Part shown: piece after piece, positions 11,640-22,469 of the stretch | How the letters are laid out: each line of letters begins with the position of its first letter | Position numbering within the stretch: position 1 is the first letter of the stretch | Source of the DNA: Gymnothorax reevesii | Lineage: Eukaryota > Chordata > Actinopteri > Anguilliformes > Muraenidae | Assembly: GCA_029721435.1 (NCBI GenBank) | Contig: CM056578.1 | Coordinates: 18,387,911 to 18,451,910 of the forward strand | DNA length: 64,000 nt | Direction: 5' to 3' | Position numbers and translations under genes: made by a program | Notes under the pieces: model-generated | What the model saw: the letters and a program-made list of their open reading frames with translations, nothing else | What the model was told of the DNA's origin: nothing | Databases searched by the model: none

Positions 11640-11955
11640 CTGATGAGGGAGGGAGAGAGAGAGGGGGGATGGAGAGGGAGGGAGAGAGGGCAGGGGACAG
11701 AGAGTGAGGGAGGAAGATGGGGAGTGAGAAAGAGAGAGAGAGGGGGAGTGGGCAGGGGACAGAGTGAGAGAGGCAGAGGGAGAGAGAGAGGGATGAGAGA
11801 GGAGGAAGAGACAGAGATAGAGAAACAGATACACGGATGGGGAGAAAGAGGGAGGAGGAGAGGAGGACAGGTCGATGACGGATGGAGGGATGGGTGAAAC
11901 AGAAATAGATTGGGACAGAAGGCGACAGGACAGAGGACAGAGGGAGAGCACGGGA
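11640..11955. repeat. Purine tract (pyrimidine on the gene strand) at the EGF2-3 acceptor
   Basis: About 310 bp almost entirely A and G on the plus strand (gagagggggag variants with scattered t and c). On the gene strand it is a CT tract ending in ctcatcag at the acceptor. Confidence 0.9.
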
Positions 11956-12399
11956 AAAAAACAGATGTAGAAGTGAAGATGAAAAAGGAGGGAGAAACAG
12001 AAGAGAAATTAATTAGAATTTATGAAAATCAAGCAGCCCAACATTTGAAACAAATCTGACCTGAATCTGCGATAGTGCGCAATTACGAGAGGCATTATGG
12101 ACTGCCTGTTCCAATGAAGCAGTGGAATATTCTGGGCTTATTCCTATTGAGCGGATGCATAAGGCAGGATTCCCTGTGCTCCTGCAGTTCGGTGTTTACT
12201 CGATGATGCAACACTGAGGCCGTTTGCTGCGGTTTTTCACCACACGCTAATCAATGCCTCTGCCATAGCAGCAGTTCGAGACCTAAAATGGCAGCCGCAT
12301 CGAACCGCCTGTTCAGCAGTCAAACGCAGTCATTGAAGGGCAGTGACTGACAAGCTACGGCAACATGGGTGTCGTGCTTTTCAGATTTGAGGAAGAGCT

Positions 12400-12970
12400 C
12401 AGTGGAACGAAACTTGGGACTCAGTGTAATATGGGAGGAGCTTTGCAGAGAGTGGGTGCGGTTCTGAGGAATAATGGGGGGAGCTCTGTTGAATGTTGGC
12501 AAGGCTCTGCATAATACTTTTACAGACTGAGTGTACAGACTACTTTTCACAGACTCCATGTGATGTGGGCTGGGTCTCTGTAATGCAGGCGGGGCTCAGA
12601 GGAACATCATATGAGGTCTGTAGATGGGAGGACCCTCATATAATACAGCTGGGGCTCGACTGTATATGGAAGACAGTCAGTAGAATGTGGACGGGGGTCT
12701 GCGGATTGTGGGAGGGGCTTTAAATCATCTGGGTAGGGATTTTTGGCACATGGGTGGAGCTTCGGAGAATCAGAGGGAGTGTTTTAGCACAGAAGAGGAA
12801 ATCAGAGTAAAATGGGTGGGGCTTAGCAGAACATGGGCGGGGCTTTGTGGAAAGGGGAAGGGCAACATCGAACATGGATGGGGACAGAGCAGAACAGTGG
12901 GTGGAGCATTGCACAAAATAAGGCCAGAACTTTGTGGAATTGGAACGGGGCTTGAGCACCGTACGGCAGT
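12400..12970. repeat. Degenerate G-rich minisatellite
   Basis: Units of about 30-35 bp around gggtggggcttagcagaaca, variants tgggcggggctttgtggaaa and gtgggaggggctttaaa. The GGGCGGGGC cores look like GC boxes but are repeat-derived. Confidence 0.7.
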
Positions 12971-13775
12971 AGCAAATCCTCACAAGACAGTCAAGCGGAT
13001 CGGTTTCATGGATCAATAGAAATTAAAGTATGCACACAGTGTGCATAATGAAATAATACTGCGACCCTAATGGGCTGCTAGCAGCAAGCGCTGCCGAGCC
13101 CATAGGGAACTACAGCTCGCCATTTCCTTCCATAATAGAAGCAGCTCCAGAGTGTGTCCCTGACACCGCAAATAAATGCAGTGCTTTCACACCAGGCAAG
13201 TACCCCCCACCTCATCCGCCAAAACCCACCTTACCTCAGTACCACACCCGCCCCCTCTCGCAGGCATTCACTCTGCCTCTGGGGTTAATAAGGGACTAAC
13301 GAAATGTAGAACTGCAGGCGCCTGTCACCTGGTTGAATATATGAATATATTCATATGGTCCTGTGCGTTACGGACACACAAACCCACACACAACCACACA
13401 CACGCTTACATGAACGCACACCTGCACACACTCAAAGGCATGTGACGACGTTCCTCACTCGCGATTTAAAATGTCAGCTCTGGCGTCAGCTTAGAAAATT
13501 TAAAAGAGAAAAGAGAGCAAATTAAATGCAGTTTAACCGGGCGGCTTAACAAAACTATTAATCACGGGGCACCCAGGCCAGAGCCACGAGATTCTCCGGC
13601 TGGAGGACAATCCATCATCGTGACACTTCCTCGGCACGACCTTGGGCCTCTGCCAGTCACATTAGTCTGTACACCTCGGAGGAAGACAACAAGAAGCCTC
13701 AAAAATGCCCTGTTCTCCCCCCCGCCCCCTCCCCCGCCTGGCGCCCCGCCTCTACCAGTCCACACTAACATAAAT

Positions 13776-14100
13776 GCCTCAATTTTCCAAGCAGCAACTT
13801 GGCACAGCATTTCTACAGGGCTAGCGGTAGGGCCGGACGAATGCTATCATGCGGCTACGTCATTAGAGCGATGTTGTTTTTTGTTAGCATTGGTCCAGCG
13901 CTGCGCTACGCTACTACCCTTTTCCCCCCAATCCTCCCTAAACTCCCTGTCCACCGCACGCCTCAATCATCTCAGCAGAAACCTGGCACTGCCCTGGCAT
14001 TATCGTAGCACTGAACCAATGCTATCACGCGGCGACATCGTTAGGGTGATGTTGTTAATGCATTAGCAAGGTCTCCCAGCTACGCTAACCGCCTCAATCG
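13776..14100. repeat. Imperfect tandem duplication, period about 178 bp
   Basis: The first copy starts tgcctcaattttccaagcag at 13776 and the second cgcctcaatcatctcagcag at about 13953. Both continue with cttggcac/cctggcac, aatgctatcatgcggctacg / aatgctatcacgcggcgaca, then gatgttgtt. A third start (cgcctcaatcgg) follows at 14091. The overlapping short open frames are incidental. Confidence 0.8.
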
Positions 14101-14690
14101 GAGGGAAAGCAGCCCAGACTCAGCGGGGCGTCAAACAAAATTAGCCGCACTCTCTGCGAGAGCTACCATGGAGACAGTGACACACCTGGCCGTTGGGCCT
14201 AAATGAGGAGGTGCAAACGAGCGGCGAGTCCCTCCATTTTCCCTGCCAAATGCGGCAACGAGGGCCGTCACGCAGTACTCCCTCTCCATGTGGAGTAATT
14301 TCACTATTATAACTGTTTTTTTTCTGCAACAATTGTCACGAACCTTTTCTGATGATGGAAAAGAAAGAATAAGTAGCTGCAGTACAGTCTCCGCCGTTCT
14401 CAAGTACTACAATTGCAAATGAGCTTTTTTTTTTGTCTTGACAAAAGCACATAATTACATTGCCAAAGTAGAGTTTGTTCTCAAATAATAAATGCAATGA
14501 GAACAAATGCGAAATATTCGTGCTAAAAGTGCAGAGGCGCATCAACAAACTGACATTCTTGCAATGTTATTTTCTGGTGAATTAATTGTTTTCAGCCTTT
14601 ATCTTTGGATTACACTCAGGCAGGAGCGCACCCTTGCACACATGCAAACTCAGACCGACACAGGAAATGGAAGAGATGCCAAATATAATT

Positions 14691-14705
14691 CCCCCCCCCC
14701 CCCCC
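14691..14705. repeat. C15 run (G15 on the gene strand)
   Basis: Lies 34 nt beyond the EGF1 donor within the intron. Confidence 0.95.
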
Positions 14706-14739
14706 GTTCTCTAATATTTGAGTTGTGGAAGAGCAATAC

Positions 14740-14841
14740 CTTTGGAGCAGTCCACCCCATGGAACCCAGGAAAGCAGTGGCAAATTCCAGACGTGCATTC
14801 TCCGTTGCCATGGCAATTCCGAGGGCATTCTTGCGCAGAAT
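14740..14841 (-). CDS. tenm3: tenm3 exon: EGF-like repeat 1
   Basis: A 102-nt symmetric (1-1) exon encoding one EGF-like repeat, (D)[18 protein letters not shown], then [15 protein letters not shown]. All six cysteines are present, as expected for EGF1 of teneurins. The acceptor is ttggctgcag at 14842-14843; the donor is AAAG|gtattg. The last G pairs with CT of the exon at 11639 to give Ala (K-A-A-C). It is the shortest exon here and can be skipped without a frameshift. A run of 15 G on the sense strand begins 34 nt into the following intron. Confidence 0.95.
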
Positions 14842-15476
14842 CTGCAGCCAAAGAACCACAGGTAGTGAGGAGATTAGCTCAGAAGTTGTGCATGACCCCA
14901 AGGCAAAAAAAAAAAAAAAACTGTTGTCAGCACCGGTTGTTGGACTGTCAGCATTCGTCCAAATCGACACTGAGGCAGACCGACGGTGGCAGAGCCGGTA
15001 AACGAGTGTTTTGCATTCCTCTAACTGCTCATCCTCATCTACAGCTCCTTTAGCTCAACTGTCAATGAGCAGAAGGCTAGCGGGCTCATTCTGAAAAAAT
15101 GGTAGCGGGGTAATATTCGCAGAGGCCACACATGACCTGCCAGCTGTGAAAAGTTTAATTGCTCATTAGTCCCTTTTCTACTCATTACTCTACACATATA
15201 CTTAAGATTAAGCACAAACATTTCGACGGTTTTATGTACCAAATGTGTACATATTAATGAAATATACAACATTAAGTGCGCCTACCATATATCGGTGCGG
15301 TATTTCACAAATTACTCTCATGTGTTCGACGTAAAACTAACCATCGTCATCCTACTGGCAAAAATTTTGATTAATCCCCGCCAAAAAAAAAAAGAAAAGA
15401 AAAAAAAACACAATGGAGGTTATCATAGCAAACAACATTAAGATTAAGACAACTGTTTCTTGCATTGTTTATAAAT

Positions 15477-15484
<8 letters not shown>

Positions 15485-15514
<30 letters not shown>
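15485..15514. repeat. (AT)15 microsatellite
   Basis: Uninterrupted AT dinucleotides. Confidence 0.95.
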
Positions 15515-15518
<4 letters not shown>

Positions 15519-16769
15519 AAAACTTTGAAACAAAGGGCACAAAAATTTACCTTTGAAAACTGGTACTCAAGCACAAATTTCAGGCCATGTACTTGCTAAG
15601 GGGCCTGGAACATACTCTGTGGCTAACTGCACTCCCCACTTAATCTTGTATTAAAAAGAAATGACTCCTTAATTAGGTAAAAGACATTACGGCAATAAAA
15701 CAGGTCATTCGGCAGTTAGTTGGCACAGAGGTTAACTGGAAGTATTGCACTAATATATCAAATTATCATGTTGGTTCTCTCCTGTTGGATGACTGGAGGA
15801 GAGCCATCCTACATACCATGGGCCATGTAGAATGCCTGGGTAGCTGAATGTATACACTATCCTTGTATTCCTGGATTATTCTGTCATAGAACAGACTGTT
15901 GCTATTCTCTGTTTTTAAATGTGTTTGCACTCAGCTTATGTCAAGTAGCAGTACAAAATCCATGCTGCTACAAGGTTTGTCAAATGTTCCTAGGCTCTCT
16001 GGTGCACAAAAGCTCGCTATAGTATCTGTTTTAAAGGCCTCTTGAAACTACGCCAAACTGCTCTGCATGACACCTCTATTTGGTAGAATAGCCCACATCG
16101 TCTCCCTGTGTTCCACTATGGGGTGCCACATTACACATTCTTCGGATAACCAGTCGCCCCCTCCTAGAAGAAATGCTGTGATAATCTCTGGTTACGTTGT
16201 GTGGTTTCAATACAGAATCTTTTCGAGAGTATTACTTGACACGCATTTATTCTGAATGAACAAGCCACCCAAATCAAGCTATTTTGCATCACGGGAAACA
16301 AAAAAAATGTCTTGACACCTCCTGTTTATGAGCAACAAAATGAGAAGTGAGGAAAGAAATGTGGCCAGATGTTCACAGATGGGTAGAGCTGGCAGAGGAG
16401 GGGGGGATCTGCAGCCGGTGAGGAGATGTTAAGCTTTGATTTCTCAATTCCTGCGCCGGGATTTTCCGTTGCTACCAGAGGCTACGAGGGCAGACTGTCA
16501 CACACACAGAGAGCAGGAGCGGCGTGTTCACCGTCTCGCGTTAAGACTTCAACAAAATGGAAAAAAAGTCAGCTTGCAAGATGCAGTGGAACCGCTGGGT
16601 TAGCCCAGCCATCTGTCAGTCGGCTACAGTCGTGCGTGTGTGACAGCTGCTCTGTGAAATGCCTCCAAGACGTGGTGAGAAAAGAGAAATGAACAAAATT
16701 GCAACATAAATAAAATAAAACAGGGCAGAGTAGCCTGGTGGTCTGTTGCCTGATTGGCAACTGTGGCTG

Positions 16770-16865
16770 TGGCGGAGTTAGAGTTTCGGACTCTCATCGT
16801 TAGGGAGGAATTAGAGAAAAACTGTGCTTTTGGGCCCCTCAGTAAGGCCCTTAACCTCTACGCCA
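16770..16865 (+). mobile_element. Possible SINE body fragment
   Basis: The phrase tttgggcccctcagtaaggc followed by ccttaacctct parallels the SINE body at 17.96 kb. No tRNA-like head was found. Confidence 0.3.
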
Positions 16866-17299
16866 AACAGAGCTTCGCCCCTGTTTCTCTCTCTCCTTCT
16901 ACATACTTGAAACTGTTCTCTCAGGAATTTCTCCTCTGTTGTCCATTTTTGGACCCAGTTCACATCAATTCAAAAAAAAAAAATAACCACAAATTTTTGT
17001 AAGAGCAGAATAAAAATAATATGAAAAAAACGATAGGTGAGGATCAATCACAATATCTTCTCACTGACTTTTGTAGCACAACGTTGTAAATGTACTTTAG
17101 TTATTTGTAGGCTGACCAGAGCTCCTCATGATTTTGAGGGAAATTATATGAATGGAGATGGAATTTATAAATTCCTAAAATGTTACATTTTGGTTGTTCC
17201 GCTACAATCATACATCCATAAAAAAGCATGCATAGGTTCAGTCTTTTTTAAAATATTAAACATCAAAACTGCAATACACACTCAAGACTCAACCACTGT

Positions 17300-17590
17300 G
17301 GTAACGTGCTAACTGGAATTACCCTGTATTGCAGCATTAGCTGGACTCGCCCAGCGCCAATAAGCTAACATGCTAACAAAATTTGCCCAGTGCAGCTGGA
17401 CTAATGGTCCTTAATGGACGCAACCACTGCCACTGGGCCAACCTGCGAATTGGACTCACAATGTACCAATGTGCCAATAGCGCAAACTGGACTTAAGCCG
17501 TACCACTGTCTGAACAGCACCGACTGGAGTCCCGTAATACCATTGTGCTAACGTACTAAAGTGTTCTCACCCAGTATTGCCGTGCTGAAT
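17300..17590. repeat. Degenerate 36-37 bp minisatellite reaching a tenm3 splice donor
   Basis: At least seven diverged units, for example aattggactcacaatgtacc, aaactggacttaagccgtac and cgactggagtcccgtaatac, each followed by a gtgctaa-like half. The last unit (ttctcacccagtattgccgt then gctgaatg) includes the last coding bases and donor of the 17571-17766 exon. Divergence between units is high, so unit borders are approximate. Confidence 0.65.
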
Positions 17591-17766
17591 GAGACCGGCT
17601 CCTTGTTCTTGCCATCATTGTAGAAGGCCAGGTGCCACGTTCCAGGGTCCAGGTACTGCACAAATACTGCCTCATTCAGAACGACAGTCTGGATGCTTCG
17701 CCTTTCCCGCGGCGACTCCACCACACTCCACTTCTCCTTCCCATCCAGGCGCTCCATAAAGTCGTA
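17571..17766 (-). CDS. tenm3: tenm3 exon: extracellular region just before EGF1
   Basis: A 196-nt exon, entered in phase 0 and left in phase 1. It begins [20 protein letters not shown], continues [20 protein letters not shown] and ends with [12 protein letters not shown]. This is the conserved pre-EGF segment of the teneurin ectodomain; the [10 protein letters not shown] block is characteristic. The acceptor is ccgctggctgcag and the donor ACTGG|gtgagaac is strong. The final G plus AT of the next exon makes Asp, giving IL-D-SAQECP. The codons near the donor overlap the last unit of a degenerate 36-37 bp repeat that fills the start of the downstream intron. Confidence 0.96.
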
Positions 17767-17872
17767 CTGCAGCCAGCGGAGAGAGATAGCAGGGAGTTAG
17801 CAGCACAGACCGATAGCTATATTAGTCTACACAGGCTATAATTCTGATGTGAACAATTACAACTGGCAAGGG

Positions 17873-18000
17873 AACCCGTGGCCTAGTGGCTAAGGGGTGT
17901 GCCACCGAGAGGGGATGTGGTCCAAGCCCCAGTGTAGCTACAGTATACTGTAAGTACAGTTGTTGGGCCCATTAGTATGGGTCTTGACCCTGCATTGTGA
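17873..18000 (+). mobile_element. tRNA-derived SINE remnant
   Basis: The head ggcctagtggctaaggggtg resembles a pol III A box and gtggtccaagccccagtg a degraded B box. The body continues ttgttgggcccattagtatg and ggtcttgaccctgc, similar to fish SINE bodies. No intact tRNA fold. Confidence 0.5.
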
Positions 18001-18140
18001 TTTTTGATAAAAATATCACTAAATACGTCAATGAAAGCAGTGGAATTTTAGAACACAGACTAAAAGTTTTTAACCAGAAAACAAAAAATCCAACAAAGAA
18101 AAACTTTCCTTCAAAGCAGTGATGATCTACCTTGTTCCCA

Positions 18141-18296
18141 AAGATCCACAATCCTGTTGGTTTTCACTCCAATCATGACAAAGCATAGATAATTCTACTG
18201 CTACAAACCCTGTTGAGTCAGCTGGCTGACTACTAGAACCAGGTTTGCCAAATTAGGCTTGAAGTGATCCCAACAGGACAGTCGGATTTCCAGGAG
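18141..18296. mobile_element. MITE-like fold-back remnant
   Basis: The left part gatccacaatcctgttggtt plus ttcactcc and the right part gaagtgatcccaacaggaca are imperfect inverted repeats, followed by ttccaggagg. It resembles a common short teleost element from memory. Lies inside the 617-bp intron. Confidence 0.5.
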
Positions 18297-18383
18297 GAAT
18301 AGATGGTTACCACTGCTTTAAAGCATTTAAAAAAAGGTCTGAACACCTAAAAACAATGGGTCAGCCATAACTGTGGGGGGTAC

Positions 18384-18589
18384 CTGTGCGTGGGAGGGGG
18401 GCAGGCCTTTACGTATGTAGACACCAAACAATGCATCCTTGCCGAGCGAGATGTTGAATTTGAGGAACTGTGGTTGGCTGAGGTGTAGCAGGGTTCTCCA
18501 GAACACGCCGGGCGGGACCTCCTGGGTCATGCGCCGCCCTACTTCCAGTTCTCCTGTGTCGATGCTTGTGTTCCTGTACGGCCAGGGTC
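18384..18589 (-). CDS. tenm3: tenm3 exon: juxtamembrane extracellular region with the VGRR and EVPPGVFWR motifs
   Basis: A 206-nt exon, entered in phase 1 and left in phase 0. It reads [20 protein letters not shown], then [20 protein letters not shown], and ends [19 protein letters not shown]. These are among the most conserved extracellular motifs before the EGF repeats of teneurins; FGVYIR+GLPPSHAQ is my main reason for choosing tenm3 over its paralogues. It contains two N-glycosylation sequons (NTS and NIS). The acceptor is ctcctggcag; the donor CAG|gtaccccc is a weak match to the usual GTRAGT. Phase 0 joins it to TAC of the next exon (Q-Y-D-F). Confidence 0.95.
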
Positions 18590-18737
18590 CTGCCAGGAGT
18601 GGGGAGGGGAGAGAGAGACAGGGAGTTCATAACAAAACAGCAGCAGGAGTATTCAGACCCAGATGTATGCAGACTGAATAAAAAGCATAACCCTTGAAGG
18701 CGTGACATCACAAACATGTGATTACAGCAGGGTGTTC

Positions 18738-18898
18738 TCAACCTTCTCCAGAGCGAGCCAGTGTGGGAGCAGGCTTTCACTCCCACCTGGCAAGTTACAC
18801 ACCTGATTTGTTGACAAAGACTCTCAGCTGGGGTTAATGAGTAGATTCAGGTGTGTGACTGCATGGATGTAAAAAAAACCTGCACCTACACTGGCCCT
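18738..18898. mobile_element. Short interspersed repeat fragment
   Basis: Contains the phrases gttctcaaccttctccagag, gtgggagcaggctttcactc and attcaggtgtgtgactgcat, in the order seen in a common fish repeat. No boundary can be fixed. Confidence 0.35.
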
Positions 18899-21800
18899 TC
18901 TTAGACAAGGTAGTGAACTCCTTGATTAGAATATTCTCTGATGCACCCAGGAGACGTGCTTGCTCGTGAAAAAACACGAGATGCGACAAGACAGGCGTCT
19001 TTTAAAAGTGAGGAGAAAGAAGATAAAATGAAATGTTGCTATGACAACAAGCGACAGCTACGCTTATTACGTTTAATATTGTGACATTTTAACTAATAGT
19101 GTGTATGAAAGTGGACCGATGGAAATACAAGTCTTGCCCTTTCTCTCGAGTGATTGGCTGCCTGCTGTGTAGCTGACATTGATGAGCAGCGCTTTTCACA
19201 GAGTTTAACTTTGGATGCCGTCTTAAAAATGTGAGCGTTTGACATTTAAACTGTAGAGGAGGCAGGAGGTAAAAAGATGTGCATCAGGCGCATGTCACCA
19301 CTGGTAATTAATAATAAAATGGCGAGCTGAAAAACTGACTCATCTCTGTGTGCATGGCCTTCAATAATGGCGTAGCTGGTGATTGCAAGCTCTTGAGTTC
19401 TAGAACATTCCAAAAAAAAAGGGCCCTGACTTCAGGTCCCATGTCACTTAATGAGCTTCTCCAGTAAAATCTATTGGTTGCAGAAGAACGACAGCGTAGC
19501 CAACAGTTAAGTGTTCTGTGCTAAATCACATATAGCATGATTCCTTTTGGACCCAAATGCACTCTATTCCAAGCTGAATTGACATCGGGTTGGTGTATGA
19601 GTCAGTATACTTTCTCTAAGGAAAGTTCAATCATTATGTTGCCGTGAATGATTTTCAGCGACCTAAATCAAAGCCAAGTCAATGTAGAACAGATTTTAAA
19701 CAATCTTCATGAAACACATATCATCTGGGGGAGAAGTGCAATGTATCTGTCTGACACTAGTTTGTTAGGTGTCTGAAATCTGCAGACTTTTAAAGCTGCA
19801 TTGCATTGACAGCAAGCGTGTAACAGCATATTATCAGCTTCAGAAGAAAAGGTGTCAAGCTATATAAACAACACTCAAGAGGAGCATAATATGTGAGTTT
19901 TCAATAACCGATGGAGCTGACAGCAACATGGCGGGTAATGTGTTTGAGTGGACTCAAGGTTGATAGTTGAAGTCTCAGTGAAGCCACTATAAGATCAGTG
20001 CAGCTTTAGGACATTAGCAAGGCCCTTAATCCAGAAACATCTGGGGGACTCGCAGCTCTTTATGCTGATCAACAGCACATCGCTTTGGAATAAGGAATCA
20101 GCAACATAACTGTCATGATGACTGAACTGATATTCTCCAGAACACCAAAGGGGGCGCTATGGAGAAACTAAGGGCGCATTCTCATTCTTGGTGGACACCG
20201 GTATCGCCTCCTTGGACCAATTAAAAAAAAAAAAAATGTCCTTATTTAAAATATTTATACTTATTAACAGCCGCAAGATTCAAAAACGTTTTCAGGGAGT
20301 GGTATTTATTTAAATCGGACTGGCTATTTCCCCAACTATTGGGTAAATAGTATCTCCAGGGCTATTCTCCCAAGCGCTCGCATTAAATGCATGCAATATT
20401 TTGCGAGCGACCACTTTAGGCAAAACTTCTGCACTCTGCCATTTTCCCCTGTCCTGATCGGTGATCGCAAGAGAAAATGCTGGCCTGTCAAAAGTATGCA
20501 GAATTTGAACACTTTTCAGAATTTCAAGCTTCACTGTCATAATATAATAAAATGTCCTATATGTGATGGGTCATAGCAGAACTGTGAAAAACGCAAGCGA
20601 AAGGTTGGGACAACAACAGCTCTTGTGTAACCTGTTCTCCCAACTGTCAGGGCCACAGCCTTTTCCTGTTTAAATAGCACTGAATGTCCCTGGAAGTGCT
20701 GTCTTCAGCATAGTGGAATATGCAGTTCTTGGAATTAATTTCAGAGGCTTAAGTACCCAACAGGCAACAGGCATCCTTGGTTTAGATTGACTTCAAGGGC
20801 CCTGACAGACAAGTGCCCTCGAAAATTGTGTGAAACATGATTTTCTGGTGTGGTGGGTGTTGAATTAATTTTCTGATTGACAGTCATGGCCATATGTACC
20901 AATTCAAATGATTAGAACTATACTCTTTATAACATATGCATTTAAAATCAAATTAGACCTCTCTCCTCATCTCATGCCAAACAGACAGTCTGCGAGATGA
21001 ATGCTATTGTTTCTAATTCAGAGATACTGTAAGTCAGGAACTCTTCGCCCTGGAAGAGCCAAGTGTTCGGTCAGAATCTGTTCCAGGCCAAAACAAGATA
21101 AGACAATTCAAACATGGTGAGGGAATTGGGCTGGATGTCAATATAAGACCTGCTCACGTGATTTCAAAGTTGGAGTTGCCTGGTAAGATTTCCTCTTTGG
21201 CTTGTCTATAAACCAATAAAAGTTATTTGGTGGTTTTGCGGTGGATCTCTGTTTGAACCAGACAATGCTCCACCTGGCTCGCTGCTACAAAGGGTTTTTC
21301 CTCAAACGTACGGCACACATTAAGATCAATTTAGAGGGCGCATAATCGGTGGTGGGCCACATGCCAACAGGAGCAAAACAATAATGCAGAACCGCGAGTG
21401 AAATATACAGTGCATCAATGGGAAACCCCCTCTTTATGCAGTGAGCGCAGTGAAAAGTGGAAATGGTGAATGTGCTGATTTACAGGCACACGAGCACAGT
21501 TGGCTCCATTGTAATCCATTTGGAAGTTACCCTTTGTACGTCTGCCATGCAGCGATTGGCTGCGATTAACACATCTCTGCAGGTTGCTTGAGAGAGGTGC
21601 TTTGCAGCAAAGTGCGCAGAGCGGTAATGGACAGAGTTGATGTTTATGACTCAGCTCGACGCTAATGCTAACAGCATCCGTGACAGCTTGCTGATCGACT
21701 AAACCGGGTGCCTTGATTAATGCCCACCGCGACGCGGCTCATTTGTTAAGCGGAGTGTGTTACGACGGCGAATGCAAAGGTTGCGGGCATCACTTTGAGA

Positions 21801-22041
21801 TAATCGTATTTTTATGACCACTCTTGCTGTGCTTATTGTTAAGTGATTCGTGTTTCGGAGGGAAGCGGACGAGCGTGTTGCCTGGAAAGCGGTAATCACC
21901 CTGGCCGGCGGCGGCGGCGTTTTTAAAGCAAACGGGAGCAGCCATCTCTGTGAGTGATGCGTCTCTGCCGAACAAACAAGCAGCTCCCACAGCAAGTGGG
22001 TCAGACCTGCATTTACTGGGGGAAACTAACCCCTGTCAGAT

Positions 22042-22414
22042 GGGGGGGGGGGGGTTAGAGAGAAAGAGAAAGAGAGGGAGGGAGAGGATGAGAATGAGTG
22101 ATGGAGAGCAAGAAGGAGAGAGAGGGGTTGAGACAGAGATAGATGGAGAGAGAGAGGTAAAGAGGGAGATGAGAGAGAAAGAGTGAGAGAGGCTGACATG
22201 AGGAGTTAGAGAGAAAGGGGACAGAGGGAGAGTAAGAGAGGTGATGGGGAGGGATGGAGGGAGAGATGGAGAAAGGAGGAGGGAGGGAGTCAGAGCAGAC
22301 AGAGTGGGAGAGAGAGAGGGAGGGATTGAGTGAGAACTGAAGAGAGAGGAAAAGGAGGGGGATGGAGGGAGAGAGGGGAGAGTGAGTGAGAGGAGGGGGA
22401 GAGAGGGAGACAGG

Positions 22415-22466
<52 letters not shown>
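22042..22466. repeat. GA-rich tract, (GA)n ending at the LINE
   Basis: Starts with G12 (about 22042-22054), then about 400 bp of purine-only-biased DNA that ends in an uninterrupted (GA)n of about 50 bp. The long Ser-Leu reading frame on the minus strand is only translated repeat. Confidence 0.9.
22263..22418. repeat. Direct repeat flanking the LINE, left copy
   Basis: 156 bp identical to 24333-24488 by direct comparison. It is GA-rich but not a simple repeat: it contains gtcagagcagacagagtggg and ggattgagtgagaactgaag. It is followed by a (GA)n run to 22466, where the LINE begins. Confidence 0.9.

Positions 22467-22469
<3 letters not shown>

Larger units (their letters stand above)
11640..14739 (-). 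other. tenm3: tenm3 intron, 3.1 kb
   Basis: A phase-1 intron between EGF1 and EGF2. It starts with a poly-G tract, includes an imperfect tandem duplication (13.78-14.1 kb) and a G-rich minisatellite (12.4-13.0 kb), and ends with a 300-nt polypyrimidine tract against the acceptor. Confidence 0.85.
14842..17570 (-). other. tenm3: tenm3 intron, 2.7 kb
   Basis: A phase-1 intron before EGF1. It holds the 36-37 bp degenerate repeat next to the upstream exon (17.30-17.58 kb), an (AT)n at 15.5 kb and a possible SINE tail near 16.8 kb. No other structure was recognised. Confidence 0.85.
17767..18383 (-). other. tenm3: tenm3 intron, 617 bp
   Basis: A short phase-0 intron between the Q and Y codons. 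It contains a SINE-like fragment (17.87-18.0 kb) and a MITE-like fold-back remnant (18.14-18.30 kb), which together account for about half its length. Confidence 0.85.

Noticed and set aside
12830..12845. GC boxes as a promoter
   Set aside because: They are part of a degenerate repeat in mid-gene, with no CpG island or first-exon signal nearby.
13620..14066. 148-codon plus-strand frame
   Set aside because: Falls on an imperfect tandem duplication and a C-rich stretch; antisense to tenm3 and without recognisable motifs.
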